Shown: positions 16,164 to 25,667, numbered from the stretch's first letter. The stretch is 58,481 nucleotides of DNA from Candidatus Nitrospira nitrificans (GCF_001458775.1 NZ_CZPZ01000016.1:1-58481); one strand, 5' to 3'. Notes: generated from the letters alone by a model not told the origin. Numbers and translations: made by a program.

Positions 16164-17683
16164 GTCTAAGATCCTTTCCTCTCGGCATTCTCGGCATCGC
16201 GCTCGGCCTCGGCGGCATGATCACCTACAGCCTTCGGCCCGACTGGCTGTGGGCCGTCACGATCGCGGAAGGGTTGGCGCTGGGATGCCTTGTCCTGTTC
16301 TTTGTCTTCCATTTCGAGGCGGTCAAGACGTTCTCCGGACGACGCTCGACCAGAATGGGGCTGAATAGCTTCCTGATGATCGTGCTGTTCACCGGCATTC
16401 TGGTCATCGTGAACTTTCTGGCCTCTCGACACTCGATCCGTTGGGACCTCTCGGAAAGTCAGAATTTCACGCTCGCTCCACAAACCCACCGAGTGCTTCG
16501 CGGTCTGCCCCACGACGTCAAAATTACCGTCTTCACGAGAGAAAAAGATCCCGGTTATCAAGTATTCAAGGAGCGGCTGGAGAGTTATCGGCAAGCCTCT
16601 CCCAAGCTCAGCGTGGAATTCATCGATCCGGAAAAACAGCCGAAATTGGCTCAGAACTATGGAATCTTCCGAACCGATACCGCCATTTTCGAGAGCAACG
16701 GCGAAACGATCCGCGTCACCTCTCCCTCGGAGGTGGAACTGACCGGCGCCTTGATCCGCATTTCCAAGGATGCCAAGAAGCGCATCGTCTTCGTCGAAGG
16801 CCACAGCGAACTGAATGTCGAGGATAAGGACCGCAACGGTCTCTCCATTGCCAAGGAGGCCCTGACCCGACAAGGCTATGAGGTCGGCACAGTCTCGCTT
16901 CTCAAGGAATCTGCCGTGCCGGATCATACCGCTGTGCTGGTGTTGGCAGGGCCGCGCCGCTCCGTGATGAAGGACGAGCAGGACCGTATCCAGGCCTACG
17001 TCGAGAAGGGCGGCCATCTCTTGGTCTTGACCGATCCCGATACACAGAGCGGGCTGGAATCATTGCTCGCCCGCTGGGGGCTTGGCCTGGGATCGGGGGT
17101 GTTAGTCGATCTGCAAGATCGATTGGCCCAGGGAGACCTCACCGCGCTGTTGGTCAGGACGTTTACCGAGCATGAGATCACTCAAGACCTGACCTCCGCC
17201 GTGCTGTTGCCGCTGTCCCGGCACGTGACCTTCGACGAGCAGGTCGGGAAAGACTGGGACTTCGTGCCGCTGGCCCGCACCTCGCCGAACAGCTGGGCTG
17301 AAACGAACATGCAAGGCCGGGTCGTGAGCCTGAACGAAAAGGAAGACGTGAAAGGACCGCTCCCCATGGCGGCCGCGCTGACGCCGAAGAAGGCCCCGGA
17401 GGAGAACACGCCTCGGCCCGCGATCGTGGTCATCGGAAACTCCACCTTCGCCTCCAATGCCTTTTTCAACTTCCCCGGCAACAGCGACTTTTTTCTCCAC
17501 ACGACCGGTTGGCTGGCCGAGGAACGGGATTTGATTTCCATCGCTCCGAAAGAGCCGGCATTGAGGCCGTTCACACCCAACCCCACTCAAGAACGGGCGT
17601 TGATTTACATCCAGGTCGTATTCCTTCCACTCCTGACGCTGCTCACCGGCGTCATCGTGTGGAGAAAACGCCGGCGTCTCTAG
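16160..17683 (+). CDS. GldG-like auxiliary protein of the ABC transporter
   Basis: A 507-residue protein. Two N-terminal membrane segments (about 6-25 and 70-90, FLMIVLFTGILVIVNFLA) and one at the C-terminus (about 482-502) hold a large periplasmic domain. That domain has the ABC_transp_aux (PF09822) pattern: WDLSESQNFTLAPQTHRVLR, VKITVFTREKDPGY, VEFIDPEKQP, and later VLAGPRRSVMKDEQDRIQAY with HLLVLTDPD. Members accompany GldA/GldF-type exporters. It starts inside the stop of the permease gene, and the DUF4340 gene follows 3 bp after its stop, so all four form one operon. Confidence 0.87.
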   Translation: MSLRSFPLGILGIALGLGGMITYSLRPDWLWAVTIAEGLALGCLVLFFVFHFEAVKTFSGRRSTRMGLNSFLMIVLFTGILVIVNFLASRHSIRWDLSESQNFTLAPQTHRVLRGLPHDVKITVFTREKDPGYQVFKERLESYRQASPKLSVEFIDPEKQPKLAQNYGIFRTDTAIFESNGETIRVTSPSEVELTGALIRISKDAKKRIVFVEGHSELNVEDKDRNGLSIAKEALTRQGYEVGTVSLLKESAVPDHTAVLVLAGPRRSVMKDEQDRIQAYVEKGGHLLVLTDPDTQSGLESLLARWGLGLGSGVLVDLQDRLAQGDLTALLVRTFTEHEITQDLTSAVLLPLSRHVTFDEQVGKDWDFVPLARTSPNSWAETNMQGRVVSLNEKEDVKGPLPMAAALTPKKAPEENTPRPAIVVIGNSTFASNAFFNFPGNSDFFLHTTGWLAEERDLISIAPKEPALRPFTPNPTQERALIYIQVVFLPLLTLLTGVIVWRKRRRL

Positions 17684-17686
17684 CCT

Positions 17687-19069
17687 ATGACTCGCTACTG
17701 GCCGACCCTCCTCATGTTCCTCCTCCTGGCTGGTCTAGGAACCTATCTCTACCTGGTGGAGCTTCCCGCCGAGCAGCGAGAAGAAAAGCAGGAACGCGCG
17801 CAGAAGCAACTCCTGCCTTTTCCGGACACCGCCATTACCGGCCTCTCGATCACCACCGCTCAGGGGCCCATCGAATTCAAGCTGACGGAACCGGGCAAAT
17901 GGTCGATCGTGGCTCCGCTTCAAACGGACGCCGATCAGCGCGAAGTGCAGGCGCTGATTCGAGCGCTCGTGACAGGAGCCGTCACCAGAACCGTCGAGGA
18001 ACAGGCGACACAGTTGGCGGCCTTCGGCCTTGAACAGCCGGTGACCACCCTCACCGTCACGGCCGGGACACAACAGGAGACGATTTCGATCGGCGACAGC
18101 GGTCCGCTGTCCAATACCCTCTATGTGCTTCGGGCATCGGACCGGAGCGTGTTGCTGACCAACCTGGCGCCGAAGAACTTCATCAACAGGTCGTTGATGA
18201 CATTCCGCCGAAAAGAGCTCTTGCGATTTGTCCAGAATGACATCGAACGAGTCCGCCTGACCTATGCCACCACTGAAATCGTGCTGTACAACATGGCCAA
18301 GGATAAGCCGAAACCGTTGTGGAAGATCCGCTATCCGATCGAAGCCGAAGCCGACCAGAATGAAGTCCGCTCGTTGATGTTTCGATTGGAAGATCTGAAA
18401 GCGCTCGGCATCATCGATCCCGGCCCTGAACGCGATACCATAGCCAAGACTCTGACGACCCCCAAGCTCAAAATCACGCTGCATACGGCAGCCGGGGACC
18501 AGTCCGTCCGGCTGTATCAACCGGACCCCCAGAGCGGAGAAGCCATCGCGGAGACCACCGCCGACGGCCCGCTCTATCGCATCAACCCCGCGCTGATCAG
18601 AGATCTCACGAAAGAACTCTTCACGCTCCAGGACAAACGACTGCTCGGCCTCGACTACACCGATATCGCCATGTTGTCGGTCAAGACACGGGAGCATCAG
18701 TACGTCTTGATCAACCAGACCGGCGAGTGGGTGCTCGAAGATCAGCCCCACGAGAAAATCAGCCAAGAAGCGGCGGATCTCTTTGTCAGCCGAGTCGCGA
18801 ATCTTCCCGCGGAAGAACGCGTCATGAAACAATCCGCGCCGCTTGCCCCCTATGGGCTCCTCGCGCCAGCCGCGGAGTTTGTGGCGACCGGCAAGGACGG
18901 CAAGACCATGGGAAAACTGACCCTCGGCAACAAGGCGGGCAATCTCCTCTATGCCAGCGGTCAACGTCTGCAAGGTGTCTTTCAGGTCCGGCCGGACCTT
19001 CTTACGCAGATCCCTTCCAAGACCGAGCTCCTCGCCAAATCACAGGGCACTTCGGAAACCGGGCGCTGA
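17687..19069 (+). CDS. DUF4340 domain protein (ABC-operon partner)
   Basis: A 460-residue protein with an N-terminal membrane anchor (LLMFLLLAGLGTYLYLVEL). The periplasmic part fits DUF4340 repeats: ITTAQGPIEFKLTEPGKWSI, QREVQALIRALVTG, FGLEQPVTTLTVTAGTQQ, and a second copy around LGLDYTDIAMLSVKTREHQY, GEWVLEDQP and YGLLAPAAEFVATGKDGK. The family nearly always lies beside GldG-like proteins, as here. The biochemical role is unknown, and binding of an exported substrate is a guess. It is the last gene of the ABC operon. Confidence 0.85.
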   Translation: MTRYWPTLLMFLLLAGLGTYLYLVELPAEQREEKQERAQKQLLPFPDTAITGLSITTAQGPIEFKLTEPGKWSIVAPLQTDADQREVQALIRALVTGAVTRTVEEQATQLAAFGLEQPVTTLTVTAGTQQETISIGDSGPLSNTLYVLRASDRSVLLTNLAPKNFINRSLMTFRRKELLRFVQNDIERVRLTYATTEIVLYNMAKDKPKPLWKIRYPIEAEADQNEVRSLMFRLEDLKALGIIDPGPERDTIAKTLTTPKLKITLHTAAGDQSVRLYQPDPQSGEAIAETTADGPLYRINPALIRDLTKELFTLQDKRLLGLDYTDIAMLSVKTREHQYVLINQTGEWVLEDQPHEKISQEAADLFVSRVANLPAEERVMKQSAPLAPYGLLAPAAEFVATGKDGKTMGKLTLGNKAGNLLYASGQRLQGVFQVRPDLLTQIPSKTELLAKSQGTSETGR

Positions 19070-19110
19070 CCGCCGCTCCACGCGAAGCAGCTCCCACACT
19101 CTCGCGCCGA

Positions 19111-19138
19111 CGGACAATGGCGATGCCACCGCTATAAC
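19111..19138 (+). promoter_or_regulatory. Candidate promoter of lipoprotein 1
   Basis: CGGACA (19111-19116, four of six) and TATAAC (19133-19138, five of six) are 16 bp apart. It occupies the same relative place as the TTGACC-type promoters of the next lipoprotein genes, upstream of the shared leader. Confidence 0.35.
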
Positions 19139-19185
19139 CTCGTCCGTTCAGCAGCAGACCTCCTCTCCGCACAATGACGGCAAAC

Positions 19186-19250
19186 CCTTACCTATGTAGG
19201 GCTCGACCGAGTTCAACCCCTCTCGTAGTATCAGCGCCTATGGTTGGCGT
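19186..19250 (+). promoter_or_regulatory. Structured leader of lipoprotein 1 (copy 1 of 5)
   Basis: Hairpin 1 pairs CCTTAC (19186-19191) with GTAGGG (19196-19201) around loop CTAT, with one G-U pair. Stem 2 pairs AACC (19215-19218) with GGTT (19242-19245). The motif CTCGTAGTATC between the stem-2 arms is shared with copy 2. Confidence 0.45.
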
Positions 19251-19307
19251 TTATAAGCATGAACCAGTCCGGCACTCCTTAATTTAAAAGAAAGTGATCG
19301 GCGTCAT

Positions 19308-20924
19308 ATGAAACGGAACCTCATCTCCACGGGACAATGGCTTGTCACGCTTCTGATTCTCGCAATCGGCTTGAGTGCCTACGGCTGCGCGGACACCGCG
19401 TCAGTTTCGGAAAACGTCGCAGCGCCCTTGGCCAGCCTCACGGTTACCCCTGGTGACCTCCAGCCGGCATTTTTTTCCAATACCACGACCTACGCGGTCA
19501 ACGCGCCGACCGCTGCAACCAGCGTCACCGTGACAGCTGCCCCGAAGGACAGTACGGCCATAGTCACGATCGATGGGGTCGTGACCTCGCAACGGTCCGT
19601 GACCCTTGGTGGACCGGGATCGACCAAAACAATCCTTGTCGCGGTGGAAACACTGAATGGACTCGAGACCACCTATACCATCACCGTCACGAGACTCCGA
19701 TCGAGCGACAACAATCTGTCCGCTTTAACGGTGACACAAGGCTCCTTGGTTCCCGCCTTTACATCAAGCACCTTGGATTACTCGGTGAACGTGGCAACCA
19801 ACGTCACCAGCGTGACCGTCTCCGCCACCAAATCGGATCCGAATGCCGTGATATCCGGTGATGTGCCCAGCCAAGGACAAGCAACTATTCAGCTGGACGG
19901 GCCAGGGACCACCAAGATCATATCGGTCATTGTCACTGCGCCGAATGGCGACTCGAAGACGTACCGCATCACGGTAAACCGAGCGGCGCCTTCGAGCAAC
20001 AATACCCTGTCGGCCTTGAGCGTAACGCAGGGTTCTCTGGATCCCGCCTTTGCTGCCAATATATTGAACTACACGGTAAACGTGGCGACCACTGTCCCTA
20101 GCCTTGTGGTCTCTGCAACCAAGGCCGATGCGGATGCCGTGATGTCCGGCGACGTCACAGCCGGAGCTGGAATTGCAACCGGCCAAGCAACCATCCCGCT
20201 CGATGGGCCGGGGACAAGCAAGGTGGTATCGATCACCGTGACCGCGCCAAGTGGAGTCTTTCAAACGTATACCGTTACGGTGAACCGGGCCGCATCGAGC
20301 GATGACACTCTGTCGGCCTTGACAGTAACGGCGAATGCTGCCGTTCAACCGTTGGTCCCAGACTTCAATGCGAACGTCCTGACCTACACGGTCAATGTGG
20401 CTAACACCATCGATCAGGTAACCGTTGCCGCTACCAAGTCCGATCTGAATGCCGTGATGCTGATCGGATCCATCACCATCCCGGCCGGCACCACATCAGG
20501 TCAAGAGACCTTCCCGCTCGGCGGACCTGGTACCCCGACCGCCGTGTCGATTTCCGTGACCGCTCAGAGTGGAGGAGCCCCCAAGACCTATACCGTCACG
20601 GTGAACCGAGCGGCGCCATCGAGCGACGCCACCCTGTCGGCATTAATTGTGACAGGAGGCCCCTTGGTTCCTGACTTTGCTCCCAATGCCATGGACTACA
20701 CGTTGGACGTTCCATTCAGTGTCGACAGCGTGACCGTCTCGGCCACGAAATCCGACCCCAATGCCGTAATGTCCGGCGACGTCACAGCCGGGGCCGGGGC
20801 TCCAACAGGTCATGCAACCTTCCCACTCCTACCACTGCTCCCCAGAACGGTGTCGATCACTGTCATGGCTCCGAATGGAGACTCAAAGATATACTCCGTG
20901 ACGATCACTCGAGTTTTCCCCTAG
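19308..20924 (+). CDS. Cadherin-like beta-sandwich repeat lipoprotein 1 (5 repeats)
   Basis: A 538-residue outer-envelope lipoprotein. The signal peptide ends with a lipobox (LSAYGC), giving Cys27 as the lipidated residue. Ala at +2 argues against inner-membrane retention. The rest is five repeats of about 90-100 residues matching the cadherin-like beta-sandwich family (PF12733). Each opens like LSALTVTQGSLVPAF, passes through YSVNVATNVTSVTVSATKSD and closes with KTYTVTVNRAAPSS. These repeats are structural and adhesive; no enzyme motif is seen. The ATG follows GAAAGTGA at the same distance as in lipoproteins 3 and 5. It is first in a tandem array of five paralogues, each with its own leader. 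Confidence 0.88.
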   Translation: MKRNLISTGQWLVTLLILAIGLSAYGCADTASVSENVAAPLASLTVTPGDLQPAFFSNTTTYAVNAPTAATSVTVTAAPKDSTAIVTIDGVVTSQRSVTLGGPGSTKTILVAVETLNGLETTYTITVTRLRSSDNNLSALTVTQGSLVPAFTSSTLDYSVNVATNVTSVTVSATKSDPNAVISGDVPSQGQATIQLDGPGTTKIISVIVTAPNGDSKTYRITVNRAAPSSNNTLSALSVTQGSLDPAFAANILNYTVNVATTVPSLVVSATKADADAVMSGDVTAGAGIATGQATIPLDGPGTSKVVSITVTAPSGVFQTYTVTVNRAASSDDTLSALTVTANAAVQPLVPDFNANVLTYTVNVANTIDQVTVAATKSDLNAVMLIGSITIPAGTTSGQETFPLGGPGTPTAVSISVTAQSGGAPKTYTVTVNRAAPSSDATLSALIVTGGPLVPDFAPNAMDYTLDVPFSVDSVTVSATKSDPNAVMSGDVTAGAGAPTGHATFPLLPLLPRTVSITVMAPNGDSKIYSVTITRVFP

Positions 20925-21113
20925 AGATGATGCACTTGCTTGGTTAACGAGAGAGACCCATACGTTTTAGTATTCATCATGTCATGCCACGCAAGACGCT
21001 TCTTCCACTCTGCTGCGAATCACTCGTGAGCGGACAGGAGCCCTATCGGGAACCTACTCATCCATCATTCCAAAGTCGCCCAGACCGCTTCCTTCCATCG
21101 TGATTCGAGGATC
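20925..21113. other. Non-coding gap after lipoprotein 1
   Basis: No gene, clear terminator or repeat was seen here. The whole gap to the next gene is 354 bp; its second half carries the promoter and leader of lipoprotein 2. Confidence 0.4.
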
Positions 21114-21142
21114 TTGACCTCACCAGAAGGATCAGCTATAGG
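21114..21142 (+). promoter_or_regulatory. Candidate promoter of lipoprotein 2
   Basis: TTGACC (21114-21119) and TATAGG (21137-21142) are 17 bp apart. The spacer ends GGATCAGC, resembling the GGATTGGC and GGATCGGT spacers of lipoproteins 3 and 5. Confidence 0.5.
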
Positions 21143-21156
21143 TACACTACCTATTT

Positions 21157-21230
21157 CCCCCTATACATAAGTAGGGGTAGACCAATCTTTAGCCGTCTCG
21201 TAGTATCCGCACCTTCTATCGAGGTTCATA
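21157..21230 (+). promoter_or_regulatory. Structured leader of lipoprotein 2 (copy 2 of 5)
   Basis: Hairpin 1 pairs CCCCTA (21158-21163) with TAGGGG (21172-21177). CTCGTAGTATC starts at 21197 and GGTTCA is at 21223-21228, 21 bp after CTCGT as in copies 3 to 5. Stem 2 is weak in this copy; GACC near 21179 could pair with GGTT. Confidence 0.45.
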
Positions 21231-21278
21231 ACGATGGACCCGCACTCCACACCTCCTAGAGAAAGAGACCACACCACC

Positions 21279-23618
21279 ATGATGCGTACCCTGACCGTCG
21301 TAAGACAGTATCTCGCTGCCTCGTTCCTCTTTGGGATCGGTCTGGTCGCCTACGGCTGCGGCGATTCAGCGACGGTTAGCGAGCCGGCAGAACTCGGTGG
21401 CCTATCGGTCTCCACAGGAACACTGGAACCGCCTTTTAATCCTGCAACAACTGATTACACGGTTCAGCTCTCCAGTGACGTCTCGAGTACGACCATCACC
21501 GCCAGCCCGCGAGTCGCTGGCGACACCATACGGATCGACAACCAGCCGACAACGAGTCAGACTATTACGCTCGACTCGCCAGGCGCTGAGAAATCCGTCA
21601 GTATCGTTGTCACAGATTCAGGCGCAGGAGGCGGTTCGAAATCTTACACCGTTCGTGTCAGGCGGGACTTAGAGGACAATTCGTTACGGGCCCTGTCCGT
21701 TTCGAGCGGAACTCTGGCTCCCTCTCCATTCGACAAGGATACGCTTAACTATTCGGTCAATGGCGTGGGTGCATCTGTTACCAGCATCACCATCTCCGCC
21801 ACCAAGTCGGACCAAGATTCGATAATGCGGATTGGTTCGGTCACTGTCCCGGCGGGAACTCCATCAGGACAAGCGACTGTTCAGCTCGGCAACACAGGGT
21901 CAGCCACACCTGTGTCGATAGAGATTACGCGTCCGGGCGGGAGTAAGAAGACTTACACGGTTACTATAAATCGCGGCCCATCAGACAATAGCTTCCTGCA
22001 AAGCTTATCCCTTCCGCCGGGACTGCAGTTAAACCCGAGGTTCGGATCCAGCATAACCGGCTATGAAGTCAATGTAGCAAACAACGTGACCAGCATCACG
22101 GTAACTCCCAGGGCGCAAGATACCACTGCGCGTATATCGGTCAATGGGCTAGCCACTGCCTCAGGGCAACCCTCCCAGCCCATTCTCTTGAATGAACCAG
22201 GTGTTAACGCCTCGAGAACCAACATCAACATCACCGTGATCGCTCAAAATAATAACACCCAGAAGGTCTACACGGTAACAGTCATTCGTGCCGCTCTTGG
22301 CGGGAATAACAATCTGTCGGCCTTGAGTGTGAGAGCAGGGACGACGACGCTTTCCTTGTCGCCATCACCATTTGATTCGAACACCCTGGTCTACACAGGC
22401 AATGTGGCAAACAATGTGACGGAGGTCGCCGTAACCGCAACGCGCCAGGATGCAAATGCCAGCATCACCGTGAATGGGCAGCCCACGAACTCCGGGGCAG
22501 CTCGCACCGTTACCCTCATCCCCGCAGGTCAAAACCAAAGCACGACGACCATTCCGATTATCGTGACTGCGCAGAACAGCAGCCAGAAAACCTATACCGT
22601 CAACATCATTCGTGCCGCCCTTGGAGGAAACAACAACCTGCAGAGCTTGACCGTCCAGAGTTTGAATGTTCCCTCCCACACCCTGTCTCCCCCATTTAGC
22701 CAGACGAGGGCCAGGACCGACTATGCACTGGATGTCGACAACAACGTTGGCAGCATTACTGTGAATGCGATTCCTCAGGATAGTGGCGCGAGCGTTAGAA
22801 TCCTTGTCAACGGCGCGGCAAGTGGTACAAATTCCATCTCTCTGCCACTTGGTCCATCCACGACAGAAATAGAAATTATTGTGAGGGCACCGAATGGGAC
22901 CGAGAAGCCGTATTCCATCACCGTGGACCGCGCAGCAGCATCAAGCAACAATAATCTGTCTGCTTTGAGTGTGCGAGTAGGTAATATAGCTCAGCCCTTG
23001 TCTCCTCCTTTTGCTGCGGGCACTTTGGCCTACACGGTAAACGTGGCGAGCAGTGTCAACGAGGTGACCGTCGCCGCCACCAAGGCAGATCGCGACGCCA
23101 CAATGGCGATAGGTAGTGTTACCGTCCCACCAGGCACCCTAACGGGAGAGACAACCGTACCTGTGAATACCACACTATCGATCGCTGTCACGGCACCAAG
23201 CGGGGGAGCCCCAAAGACCTACACCGTCACGGTCAATCGAACTGTAGCAGAACCACCACCCCCCACCGTCGCGCCGGATTTGATACGCGAGGATGACACC
23301 TGTCCCCCTGGTATTCCCCCTGCTGAATGCGCTCCGGACTTTAACGGCAATCCCACCAGTAGGGAAGACAACATCACCAGCGTCACAAGACCAAGATTCA
23401 GCATACCTCCGCCGGGTGCGGGAGAGACGGCAAAACTTTACAGAGATGGAGTCGAGGAACCTTCGTCTTTTAATTCAGGAGACAACACCCTCAGGCCGAA
23501 CAACCCGTTGCCTGATGGAGCTTATGACATCACCTACACCTTAAGTAATTCCGGTAGTGAGTCTGGCCCGAGTCCGGCCATGACGCCACAATTGCAGATC
23601 AATACAAGCGCGCCGTAG
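21279..23618 (+). CDS. Cadherin-like beta-sandwich repeat lipoprotein 2 (6 repeats plus Ig-like tail)
   Basis: A 779-residue lipoprotein, the longest of the five. I place the start at 21279 (MMRTLTVVRQYL), which puts the lipid-attachment Cys at 27 as in lipoproteins 1, 3 and 5. GAAAGAGACC upstream aligns with GAAAGTGACC of its paralogues. A start at 21234 would add 15 residues before the signal. Six PF12733-type repeats follow (openings LGGLSVSTGTLEPPF, LRALSVSSGTLAPSPF, LSALSVRAGTTTLS and others). After a Pro-rich hinge (EPPPPTVAP) there is a different C-terminal domain of about 110 residues (DNITSVTRPRFSIPPPGAGE, KLYRDG, LPDGAYDITYTLSN) resembling bacterial Ig-like domains. Only this copy has that tail. 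Confidence 0.87.
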   Translation: MMRTLTVVRQYLAASFLFGIGLVAYGCGDSATVSEPAELGGLSVSTGTLEPPFNPATTDYTVQLSSDVSSTTITASPRVAGDTIRIDNQPTTSQTITLDSPGAEKSVSIVVTDSGAGGGSKSYTVRVRRDLEDNSLRALSVSSGTLAPSPFDKDTLNYSVNGVGASVTSITISATKSDQDSIMRIGSVTVPAGTPSGQATVQLGNTGSATPVSIEITRPGGSKKTYTVTINRGPSDNSFLQSLSLPPGLQLNPRFGSSITGYEVNVANNVTSITVTPRAQDTTARISVNGLATASGQPSQPILLNEPGVNASRTNINITVIAQNNNTQKVYTVTVIRAALGGNNNLSALSVRAGTTTLSLSPSPFDSNTLVYTGNVANNVTEVAVTATRQDANASITVNGQPTNSGAARTVTLIPAGQNQSTTTIPIIVTAQNSSQKTYTVNIIRAALGGNNNLQSLTVQSLNVPSHTLSPPFSQTRARTDYALDVDNNVGSITVNAIPQDSGASVRILVNGAASGTNSISLPLGPSTTEIEIIVRAPNGTEKPYSITVDRAAASSNNNLSALSVRVGNIAQPLSPPFAAGTLAYTVNVASSVNEVTVAATKADRDATMAIGSVTVPPGTLTGETTVPVNTTLSIAVTAPSGGAPKTYTVTVNRTVAEPPPPTVAPDLIREDDTCPPGIPPAECAPDFNGNPTSREDNITSVTRPRFSIPPPGAGETAKLYRDGVEEPSSFNSGDNTLRPNNPLPDGAYDITYTLSNSGSESGPSPAMTPQLQINTSAP

Positions 23619-23649
23619 GGGGGAGTCGGTAGAGGGATCGTTTGCCACT

Positions 23650-23673
23650 CTTGTGAAGACACTTTTTCACAAG
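23650..23673. repeat. Short perfect inverted repeat after lipoprotein 2
   Basis: CTTGTGAA (23650-23657) and TTCACAAG (23666-23673) form an 8-bp stem with an 8-nt loop, 31 bp after the stop codon. It has no T-run, so it is at best a weak terminator. Confidence 0.35.
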
Positions 23674-23763
23674 GCTGTGCCACGAGCGCTGGCTCTCCTT
23701 GAAAATTCCCTCATCGCACATGCTTGCCACACACCTCGCTTCTCCACGTCTCGATTTGACGTC

Positions 23764-23792
23764 TTGACCTCCCCGGTCGGATTGGCTATATC
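23764..23792 (+). promoter_or_regulatory. Candidate promoter of lipoprotein 3
   Basis: TTGACC (23764-23769) and TATATC (23787-23792) are 17 bp apart, with the spacer ending GGATTGGC as in the sister promoters. Confidence 0.5.
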
Positions 23793-23799
23793 TGTCACT

Positions 23800-23862
23800 C
23801 CTACTTCGCCTCAGTAGACACTCGAACCCTCTCGTCGTTTCCACATTCGCGTTTGGGTTCAC
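23800..23862 (+). promoter_or_regulatory. Structured leader of lipoprotein 3 (copy 3 of 5)
   Basis: Hairpin 1 pairs CTAC (23801-23804) with GTAG (23814-23817). Stem 2 pairs GAACCC (23824-23829) with GGGTTC (23855-23860), with CTCGT directly inside the left arm. Stem 2 is identical in copy 5. Confidence 0.5.
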
Positions 23863-23911
23863 CAGAGCACACAGGCTCATCACTTCACGCATCAAGGAAA
23901 GTGACCGCCTC

Positions 23912-25522
23912 ATGGGACGCTCGTTCACTATTGCCGTGCAATACCTTGCCTCTTCCCTCATCCTCATGATGGGGTTGAATCTGGTCGGCTGCTCGGACTC
24001 GGCATCGGTCAATCCCGTGGTCGAGCTGGCCAGTCTAATCGTCACCACCGGAACCACCGACGCAACGCTGCAACCGTCGTTTCACCCGGCCACGACGAAC
24101 TACACCGTTGATCTCTCCACCAACCTCACGAGCGTCACCGTCACTGCTCAACCGGCGGTGACCGGCGACAGCGTAACGATCAATGGCGAGGCGACGACCA
24201 GCCGCCCCATCCCGCTCGGCGGGGCCGGAACGACGACCCCCGTGAATATCGTCGTGTCAGAATCGGGCACCAATTCGAGGACCTATACGATCCTGCTTAC
24301 GAAAGCGGACCTCACGGGAAACAATTCGTTGCGGAGTTTGTCGATCTCCCCGAGCGCTCTCAACCCAAGATTTGATCGCAATACCCTGAGCTATGAAGTC
24401 GCTGTCGCAAGCACCGTCGACAGCATGAGGGTGACGCCCGCCTTAGACGATCCTGCTGCAACCATGACGGTGAATGGGCAACCCGCGACCTCCGGGCAAG
24501 CCCACACTATTCCACTGCGTGATCCTGGGCTGAGCACGATTCTCACGATTACCGTCACCGCGCAGAACGGCACCCCGAAAACCTACACGGTGGTCGTCAC
24601 CCGCGCCGCGCTTGGCGGGAATAACAATCTTCAAAGCTTGACGGTGTCGCCGAGCCGTTTGGACCCAGCATTTAGCCCGAGCCGGACAAGTTATACGGTC
24701 AATGTCGATGGCAGGGTCGACAGCATCGCGGTGACCGCCGCGCCTCAAGATGCGAATGCGCGCATGACGATCGATGGACAAGAAACGAGGTCGCGTTCAA
24801 TCCCCCTGCCGGTAGGTCCATCGGACACGGAAATCGAAATTCTCGTGACCGCCCCGAATGGCACCCAAAAGACGTACCTCATCACCGTGAGCCGTGAGGC
24901 GCTTTCGGGCAACAACAACCTGTCCGCTCTGACGGTGACACCGGGCGCCTTGGCTCCTGCCTTCACTCCTGATCAGCTGACCTATACCGTGGACGTGGCG
25001 ACCGGTGTCTCCCGTCTCACCGTCACCGCAACGGTTCAGGATTCAAATGCCGGCTTGCTGATCGATGGACAAGGAATCAGCTCCGGTCAACCACGCGAGA
25101 TTTCGCCGCTGGCACCTCCAGGATCGGATACCGTCATCACCATCCTCGTGCGAGCACCCAGTGGAGCTGAAAAGACCTACAGGGTCACCGTAAAACGACC
25201 GCTGCCCTCAAGCGACGCCGCGCTCTCGGCCTTGACCGTAAGCGCAGGCATCTTGAATCCAGGATTTGCCGCCGGCACGCCGACCTATACGGTCACTGTC
25301 CCGGCCGGCGTCGACAGCATGACGGTAACGGCGACCAAGTCTGATCCGAATGCGGTGCTGTCATCGTCAGGGTCCGTGATCGCGCCGGCAGGAACCTTAA
25401 CCGGAAGCGTAAGCGGTTCACTCGGCTTGGGAACCACGACCCTCTTCACCCTGGCCGTGAGCGCTCAGGATGGAGTGAGCACCAGGCAGTACACGATCAC
25501 CGTCTTCAGAGATTCGCGCTAG
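23912..25522 (+). CDS. Cadherin-like beta-sandwich repeat lipoprotein 3 (5 repeats)
   Basis: A 536-residue lipoprotein with a classical lipobox (LNLVGC, Cys27) followed by Ser-Asp, consistent with an outer-membrane lipoprotein. Five PF12733-type repeats open with LASLIVTTGTTDATLQPSF, LRSLSISPSALNPRF, LQSLTVSPSRLDPAF, LSALTVTPGALAPAF and LSALTVSAGILNPGF. AAGGAAAGTGA precedes the ATG. The last repeat is almost identical in DNA to the last repeat of lipoprotein 5, a sign of recent duplication or gene conversion. The role is inferred to be surface structure, adhesion or matrix. Confidence 0.88.
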   Translation: MGRSFTIAVQYLASSLILMMGLNLVGCSDSASVNPVVELASLIVTTGTTDATLQPSFHPATTNYTVDLSTNLTSVTVTAQPAVTGDSVTINGEATTSRPIPLGGAGTTTPVNIVVSESGTNSRTYTILLTKADLTGNNSLRSLSISPSALNPRFDRNTLSYEVAVASTVDSMRVTPALDDPAATMTVNGQPATSGQAHTIPLRDPGLSTILTITVTAQNGTPKTYTVVVTRAALGGNNNLQSLTVSPSRLDPAFSPSRTSYTVNVDGRVDSIAVTAAPQDANARMTIDGQETRSRSIPLPVGPSDTEIEILVTAPNGTQKTYLITVSREALSGNNNLSALTVTPGALAPAFTPDQLTYTVDVATGVSRLTVTATVQDSNAGLLIDGQGISSGQPREISPLAPPGSDTVITILVRAPSGAEKTYRVTVKRPLPSSDAALSALTVSAGILNPGFAAGTPTYTVTVPAGVDSMTVTATKSDPNAVLSSSGSVIAPAGTLTGSVSGSLGLGTTTLFTLAVSAQDGVSTRQYTITVFRDSR

Positions 25523-25550
25523 AGATCATGCAGATTAGTCTCACCATCTG

Positions 25551-25579
25551 TTGACCTCCTCTACCCATTAGAGAGAACC
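25551..25579 (+). promoter_or_regulatory. Weak candidate promoter of lipoprotein 4
   Basis: TTGACC (25551-25556) is conserved with its sisters, but the matching -10 position (25574-25579, AGAACC) is poor. This copy may be less active. Confidence 0.25.
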
Positions 25580-25596
25580 ATGCGCCGACCCTGCTT

Positions 25597-25667
25597 ATCC
25601 TACGCAAGTAGGGATAGATCCATTCAGGAATCCTTTCGTAATATCTGCCTCTACCCTATGGTTCACA
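25597..25667 (+). promoter_or_regulatory. Structured leader of lipoprotein 4 (copy 4 of 5)
   Basis: Hairpin 1 pairs CCTAC (25599-25603) with GTAGG (25608-25612) and is capped by GCAA, a GNRA-type tetraloop. Stem 2 pairs GAATCC (25628-25633) with GGTTC (25660-25664) with one bulged base. TTCGTAATATC lies between the arms. Confidence 0.5.
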
